Both the position numbers and the translations under genes were made by a program. Shown piece after piece: positions 6,430 through 9,993 of a DNA stretch of 9,993 nucleotides (positions are counted from its first letter, which is position 1; every line of letters begins with the position of its first letter). This DNA comes from an uncultured Saprospiraceae bacterium. Lineage in GTDB: Bacteria > Bacteroidota > Bacteroidia > Chitinophagales > Saprospiraceae. The DNA lies in the NCBI GenBank assembly GCA_937864255.1, contig CALMIT010000595.1, positions 1-9,993 on the forward strand, written 5' to 3'. The notes below the pieces were generated by a model. It worked only from the letters and a program-made list of their open reading frames with translations. It searched no databases and was not told where the DNA came from.

Positions 6430-7212
6430 ATGACACGCGAACAATTCGAAGACGGGGTACAGTACGCCGAAGGCAATTGGAAGAATGAAAATGCGCCACA
6501 TTTGCACGTGGATAAAAAGCTGATTCGCTCCAGATTTAATCTGGATGGAAAACAGGTTTTGGATTTCGGCTGTGGCATGGGCGGTATGACTTTTTGGTAC
6601 GCTACCAACTGGAATTGCGAGGTGACGGGGTTGGATATAGACGGGCATCACATTGAAATCGCGAAGCATTTGCAGGGAAAACACGGCATTAAGAACGTAC
6701 ATTTTGAAAAACGGAATATCGTGGAGCAGCCTCTTGAAGGGCAGTTTGATTTGATTTTTATGAACGATGTCGCCGAGCATATTCCGCTGCCCGTTTTGAA
6801 AGAAATTTTGACGCAGTTGAAAAAAGCGCTCAAACCCGGCGGCAGTCTTTTTATCACTTACCCGCCCTGGAAAAGTCCTTATGCCGCTCACGTCAACCAT
6901 GTGATAAAAATTCCCTGGGTTCAGTTTTTCCCCAAAGGCTACGTCATGCGACTTATCGAAAAACACAATCACCCGCTGGTGGGAGATTTGGAAAGTGATT
7001 TGATTTCGGCATACCACGGACTTAATCGTTTGACACACAGCAAATTAACCAAACTGACGAGTGCCGCGGGCTTTCAGCAAACGTACCGGAAGAGTCATAG
7101 TTTTATCAATAAATGGGCGGCTTTGAAATCGGTAAACCTGCGCTTTTTTCCGCTGGATTTTCTGGTGACGAAGGAATTTTTGGAATTGAAAGCCAAGCCC
7201 CAAATCAATTAA
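6430..7212 (+). CDS. Class I SAM-dependent methyltransferase
   Basis: This gene encodes 260 residues, starting at an ATG 11 bases after the flippase stop. It has a classic Rossmann-fold methyltransferase layout. Motif I is LDFGCGMGG (44-52), binding S-adenosylmethionine. The acidic motif II GLDID (67-71) contacts the ribose. DLIFMNDVAEHI (107-118) is the post-II strand and helix of the Methyltransf_11/23 type, and LKPGGSLFITYPPW (134-147) is motif III. The C-terminal 100 residues probably form the acceptor site; no transmembrane segment is seen. Its position between flippase and glycosyltransferase suggests it methylates a sugar of the repeat unit or a lipid-linked intermediate, but the substrate cannot be read from the sequence. 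A methyltransferase acting as a chain terminator is another known arrangement in polysaccharide loci. Confidence 0.88.
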   Translation: MTREQFEDGVQYAEGNWKNENAPHLHVDKKLIRSRFNLDGKQVLDFGCGMGGMTFWYATNWNCEVTGLDIDGHHIEIAKHLQGKHGIKNVHFEKRNIVEQPLEGQFDLIFMNDVAEHIPLPVLKEILTQLKKALKPGGSLFITYPPWKSPYAAHVNHVIKIPWVQFFPKGYVMRLIEKHNHPLVGDLESDLISAYHGLNRLTHSKLTKLTSAAGFQQTYRKSHSFINKWAALKSVNLRFFPLDFLVTKEFLELKAKPQIN

Positions 7213-7223
7213 ATGACGACAGG

Positions 7224-8468
7224 ATGCAAGAAAAAAATACGGATATTATCATTTTCACCCTTTTTAGAACCGACCACGAATACTCGTCGGTGTCGCTTTC
7301 CTGGGCGAAAGAATTTGCAAAAAACAACCGCGTTTTTTATGTCAATCATCCGTATTCCCTGAGAGATTTTTTTGCGAAAATAAAAGAGCCGAAGTTGCGC
7401 GAGCGAGCTTTTTATTTGCTTACCGGACAGACAAAATTTGAGAAACTTTCCGAAATTCCTGAAAATTTTATTGCCATTCAGCCCGCGATCACTTTGCCCA
7501 TCAACTGGCTTCCTCCGGGCAGGATTTATGACTTTTTTCAAAACCTGAACAACCGCGTCGTCCTACGCGCGATCCGCAAAACCATCAGAAAATTTGAAAT
7601 CCGGGAGTTTATTTTTCTCAACTGTTATGACCCGTATTACGCCGGTTTTTTGCCAAAAAATTTCGGACAAAAACTCAGCATTTATCAGTGTATTGACGAC
7701 ATTTCGCAAGATGCTTATTCGCTGAAACACGGCAAAAAACTGGAGCAGGAAGCAATTGCAAATTCTGATTTTGCGCTGGTGACTTCGACGCGCCTGAAGT
7801 CTATTTTAGAAAAATATAATCCGTCCACTTACGTAGCGCAAAATGCGGTGGATATTTCCATTTTTGAAAAAACGCTGACCACGCGCTTTCCAAAACCGGC
7901 GGAAATAGCTGCCGTAAAAACAAAAATCATCGGATTCACCGGCAACCTTGATTACCTGCGTATTGATTATGAACTGCTTCGAAAAATCGCTCTAGATCAC
8001 AGCGACAAAACTTTGCTGTTGGTGGGACCAGTCAACAGCCAGGAATTTTATGAAAAAGGGCTGGATAAATTGCCGAATGTGATTTTCACGGGTGGTAAAA
8101 AAATATACGAACTGCCACATTATTTGCAATACATGGATGTGTGCATCATTCCGTTTTTGTGCAATACGCTGACCGAAAGCATTTATCCGCTTAAAGTGAA
8201 CGAATACCTCGCTGCCGGCAAACCGGTCGTTTCCACTTCCTTTTCGGATGATATCCGTGATTTTCGGGAGGTTGTTTACCTGGCAGATTCGGAGGCGGCT
8301 TTTTTGGATTTGCTGGATCGGGCTATTTTGGAAAATGACGCTAAAAAGACGGAAGCCCGCGCGGCGGTGGCAGCCAAAAATACCTGGGCAGCCCGCGTGC
8401 AATATTTTTGGAATCTGGTAAATAAACACCTCGGCAAAAAATCAGAAAGAATGTTCGAAAGAGTTTGA
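7224..8468 (+). CDS. GT4-like (group 1) glycosyltransferase
   Basis: This gene encodes 414 residues from the ATG at 7224, 11 bases after the methyltransferase stop; an open frame further upstream (from 7113) lies inside the methyltransferase gene and reads as non-family sequence, so the shorter start is used. It has two Rossmann-like halves, the GT-B fold. The N-terminal half begins with TDIIIFTLFRTDHEYSSVSL and carries YQCIDDISQDAY (154-165), matching the acceptor-side conserved acidic stretch of this group. The C-terminal half starts at GFTGNLDYLRIDYELL (237-252), with LLLVGP (264-269) and the donor-site region ESIYPLKVNEYLAAGKPVVST (318-338). Retaining sugar transfer from a nucleotide sugar at the cytoplasmic membrane face is expected; donor and acceptor are unknown. 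No membrane span is apparent. Confidence 0.88.
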   Translation: MQEKNTDIIIFTLFRTDHEYSSVSLSWAKEFAKNNRVFYVNHPYSLRDFFAKIKEPKLRERAFYLLTGQTKFEKLSEIPENFIAIQPAITLPINWLPPGRIYDFFQNLNNRVVLRAIRKTIRKFEIREFIFLNCYDPYYAGFLPKNFGQKLSIYQCIDDISQDAYSLKHGKKLEQEAIANSDFALVTSTRLKSILEKYNPSTYVAQNAVDISIFEKTLTTRFPKPAEIAAVKTKIIGFTGNLDYLRIDYELLRKIALDHSDKTLLLVGPVNSQEFYEKGLDKLPNVIFTGGKKIYELPHYLQYMDVCIIPFLCNTLTESIYPLKVNEYLAAGKPVVSTSFSDDIRDFREVVYLADSEAAFLDLLDRAILENDAKKTEARAAVAAKNTWAARVQYFWNLVNKHLGKKSERMFERV

Positions 8469-8482
8469 AAAAATATAGTGAA

Positions 8483-8599
8483 ATGGAGTCGAAAAACAGA
8501 TTCAGACTAAGTCTTCGAGAGCAAGTGATAGAAATTTTCGGTACGTTGATCATTACAGCCACCGTACTGCTCTTTTTTCTTAAAGTATTATTTTTTTAA
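8483..8599 (+). CDS. 38-residue single-span membrane protein
   Basis: ATG at 8483, 14 bases after the glycosyltransferase stop, reads 38 codons to TAA at 8597-8599. The final A of that stop is the first base of the ATG of the next gene (TAATG), so translation is probably coupled. The N-terminal third is basic and amphipathic (MESKNRFRLSLREQVIEIFG); residues 21-38 are one hydrophobic span, TLIITATVLLFFLKVLFF, ending almost at the C terminus. The basic flank before the span predicts N-in, C-out orientation. The pattern loosely resembles the first helix of signal peptidase I, but no catalytic region follows. I do not recognise a family. It may help assemble or stabilise the ligase-like protein, or act as a short coupled leader; either is inference. 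Confidence 0.6.
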   Translation: MESKNRFRLSLREQVIEIFGTLIITATVLLFFLKVLFF

Positions 8600-9993
8600 T
8601 GTACGCAGCCCGTCAAATATCCGATTGGCTGAAAGCCAGTCTTTTTATTGAAAAGCTGAACAATGGTTTCGGCTTGGTTTTGCTTTTGGCGGCCGGTGCT
8701 TTTTTTGCACTCTTGACAGGCTGGTTTGGATTGAAAGCCGGCTTGATTTTTATAGCCGGTATTGCGGCGATACCATTGATTTTTGCTGCTATGTTTAACC
8801 ACCAATTCGGCATTTCACTCATGTTGCTGATTGGTTTTTTGGTTCACCTGATCAGCAAATATTCCAACGCGCCCGTTGGTACCAGCATGGACGGGCTGAT
8901 GTTTCTGATGCTCTTCGGCATCCTGGTGAGTCAGAGCCGACAAAAGGAAAAAAGTTTTGCCAAAAGTCCGATCAGTTTTCTGGTCATTACCTGGGTGGTT
9001 TACAATCTTTTTGAAGGTTTGAATCCCTGGGCTGAGTCCAAATTGGCCTGGATTTATACGGTTCGTACGATGGCGCTGCTCATCTTCGTGTATTTCATCG
9101 CCTGTCGCGCATTCACGAGTCTGGAGCGGATCAAAGGAATGCTGATTTGGATCATCGTGCTGCTTTTTGGCGCAGCGTTGTATGGTTTGAAGCAGGAACT
9201 TATCGGCTTCAGTGCTGCGGAAGAAGCCTGGATTTATGCGGATGAACTGCGTTTCCAATTATTGTTTCAGTGGACGCGTATGCGTATTTTTTCGCTGCTG
9301 AATGATCCCACCACTTTTGGAATTATGATGGCCTACGGTGGCATTTTATGCGTGATTTTGGCAACGGGACCTTTTAAATCCTGGAAAAAAATTGCTTTGG
9401 TCGTAGCCGGACTGACCATGTTTTGGACGATGGCTTACACCGGCACGCGCACGGCTTATGTACTAGTACCTATTGGTTTGTTCTTATTCGCCATGCTTAC
9501 TTTGACCCGCAATGTGCTGATTGCTGCCGCATTTTTTCTGCTGACAGGCACGGCGTTTATGATGAAATCTACATCTAATCCATTGATTTTCAGAATACAA
9601 TCGGCTTTCCGGGTGACTGAAGACGAGTCCATGCAGGTGCGATTTGAAAACCAGAAATTTATTCAGCCCTTCATCCGATCACATCCGATTGGGGCTGGTT
9701 TGGGAAGTACGGGCGTGTGGGGAAAACGCTTTACCCCGGACTCATGGCTGGCAAATTTTCCGCACGACAGCGGCTTCGTGCGTATCGCCGTAGAGCAGGG
9801 CTGGATTGGTTTGATTATTTACCTCGCCATGCTTTTTGTGGCGATGCAGCAGGCGCTTTATTATTACCTGCGCGTGAAAGATCCGACCATCAAAATAATG
9901 TACCTCGGTATTTTGGCGGTGATTTTTTTACTTACCGTGGCCAGCTATCCGCAGGAAATTATTGTTCACCTGCCCTCAAGTTTGATTTTTTAC
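8599..9993 (+). CDS. O-antigen ligase / Wzy-type polymerase family membrane protein (3' end beyond the window)
   Basis: The frame is open from ATG 8599 to the last base (465 residues, no stop). It has many hydrophobic spans (about 24-45, 46-65, 70-85, 96-111, 124-136, 155-169, 180-196, 237-256, 265-280, 287-301, 305-320, 402-418, 434-448). The Wzy_C/WaaL-type pattern is visible: RIFSLLNDPTTFG (229-241), YTGTRTA (280-286) with the conserved Arg, a large loop (about 321-400) carrying HPIGAGLG (362-369), and PHDSGFVRIAVEQGWIGL (388-405), the site of the family's conserved His in an HNxx...G-x-x-G context. The family joins lipid-linked glycans end to end (Wzy) or transfers them to lipid A core or protein (WaaL, PglL-like); sequence alone does not separate these. 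Its start overlaps the stop of the 38-residue gene by one base. Confidence 0.88.
   Translation, partial: MYAARQISDWLKASLFIEKLNNGFGLVLLLAAGAFFALLTGWFGLKAGLIFIAGIAAIPLIFAAMFNHQFGISLMLLIGFLVHLISKYSNAPVGTSMDGLMFLMLFGILVSQSRQKEKSFAKSPISFLVITWVVYNLFEGLNPWAESKLAWIYTVRTMALLIFVYFIACRAFTSLERIKGMLIWIIVLLFGAALYGLKQELIGFSAAEEAWIYADELRFQLLFQWTRMRIFSLLNDPTTFGIMMAYGGILCVILATGPFKSWKKIALVVAGLTMFWTMAYTGTRTAYVLVPIGLFLFAMLTLTRNVLIAAAFFLLTGTAFMMKSTSNPLIFRIQSAFRVTEDESMQVRFENQKFIQPFIRSHPIGAGLGSTGVWGKRFTPDSWLANFPHDSGFVRIAVEQGWIGLIIYLAMLFVAMQQALYYYLRVKDPTIKIMYLGILAVIFLLTVASYPQEIIVHLPSSLIFY

Noticed and set aside
6415..7038. Minus-strand frame of 207 residues opposite the methyltransferase
   Set aside because: The plus strand has all methyltransferase motifs in order; the long antisense frame is a side effect of codon usage.
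7113..7223. Upstream extension of the glycosyltransferase frame into the methyltransferase gene
   Set aside because: The extra 37 residues are out of frame with strong methyltransferase coding sequence and do not resemble a glycosyltransferase N terminus; the ATG at 7224 fits the family opening.
8483..8599. The small membrane protein as a truncated signal peptidase I
   Set aside because: Only the N-terminal basic and hydrophobic pattern is similar; no IPSGSM-type catalytic motif follows in any frame, and the next gene begins immediately.
8815..9258. Minus-strand frame of 147 residues opposite the ligase-like gene
   Set aside because: Its Gln/His/Asp-rich composition is what the antisense of a hydrophobic membrane protein gives; the plus strand carries clear family motifs.

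Overview
The window looks like a chromosomal piece of a member of the Bacteroidota, probably of the Saprospiria or a related lineage. The sequence is moderately AT-rich. Genes mostly lack Shine-Dalgarno sequences, and two matches to the Bacteroidota promoter element TAnnTTTG lie in the large gap. The minus-strand gene resembles helical-repeat hypothetical proteins I associate with this phylum. The phylum is a reasonable inference; anything narrower is a guess.

Layout. Bases 1-246 hold what may be the 3' end of an unrecognised plus-strand gene. Bases 267-1745 (minus) encode a 492-residue helical-repeat protein of unknown function. Bases 1746-2824 form a gap of about 1.1 kb with no convincing protein gene. 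It is not empty: it has a good promoter match (2019-2050), a long hairpin (2248-2299) and a strong plus-strand intrinsic terminator (2459-2508) that follows no recognisable gene. This suggests an untranslated RNA or a regulated leader of about 450 nt. From 2825 to the right edge all genes are on the plus strand and tightly packed: a Wzc/GumC-type chain-length protein with a degenerate kinase domain, a Wzx-type flippase, a SAM-dependent methyltransferase, a GT4-like glycosyltransferase, a 38-residue single-span membrane protein, and an O-antigen ligase/polymerase-type membrane protein cut off by the window end.

Together these genes form the first part of an exopolysaccharide, capsule or O-antigen operon of the Wzx/Wzy type. 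The glycosyltransferase and others further right would build a lipid-linked repeat unit. The methyltransferase may decorate it, the flippase would move it across the inner membrane, the Wzy/WaaL-like protein would polymerise or ligate it, and the Wzc-like protein would set chain length and drive export. No outer-membrane export protein (Wza) or initiating sugar-phosphate transferase is seen here; they may lie to the right or elsewhere.

The points most worth a second look are the promoter-to-terminator unit before the operon, the Wzc-like protein with altered ATP-site acidic residues and no tyrosine tail, and the small membrane protein whose stop overlaps the start of the ligase-like gene.
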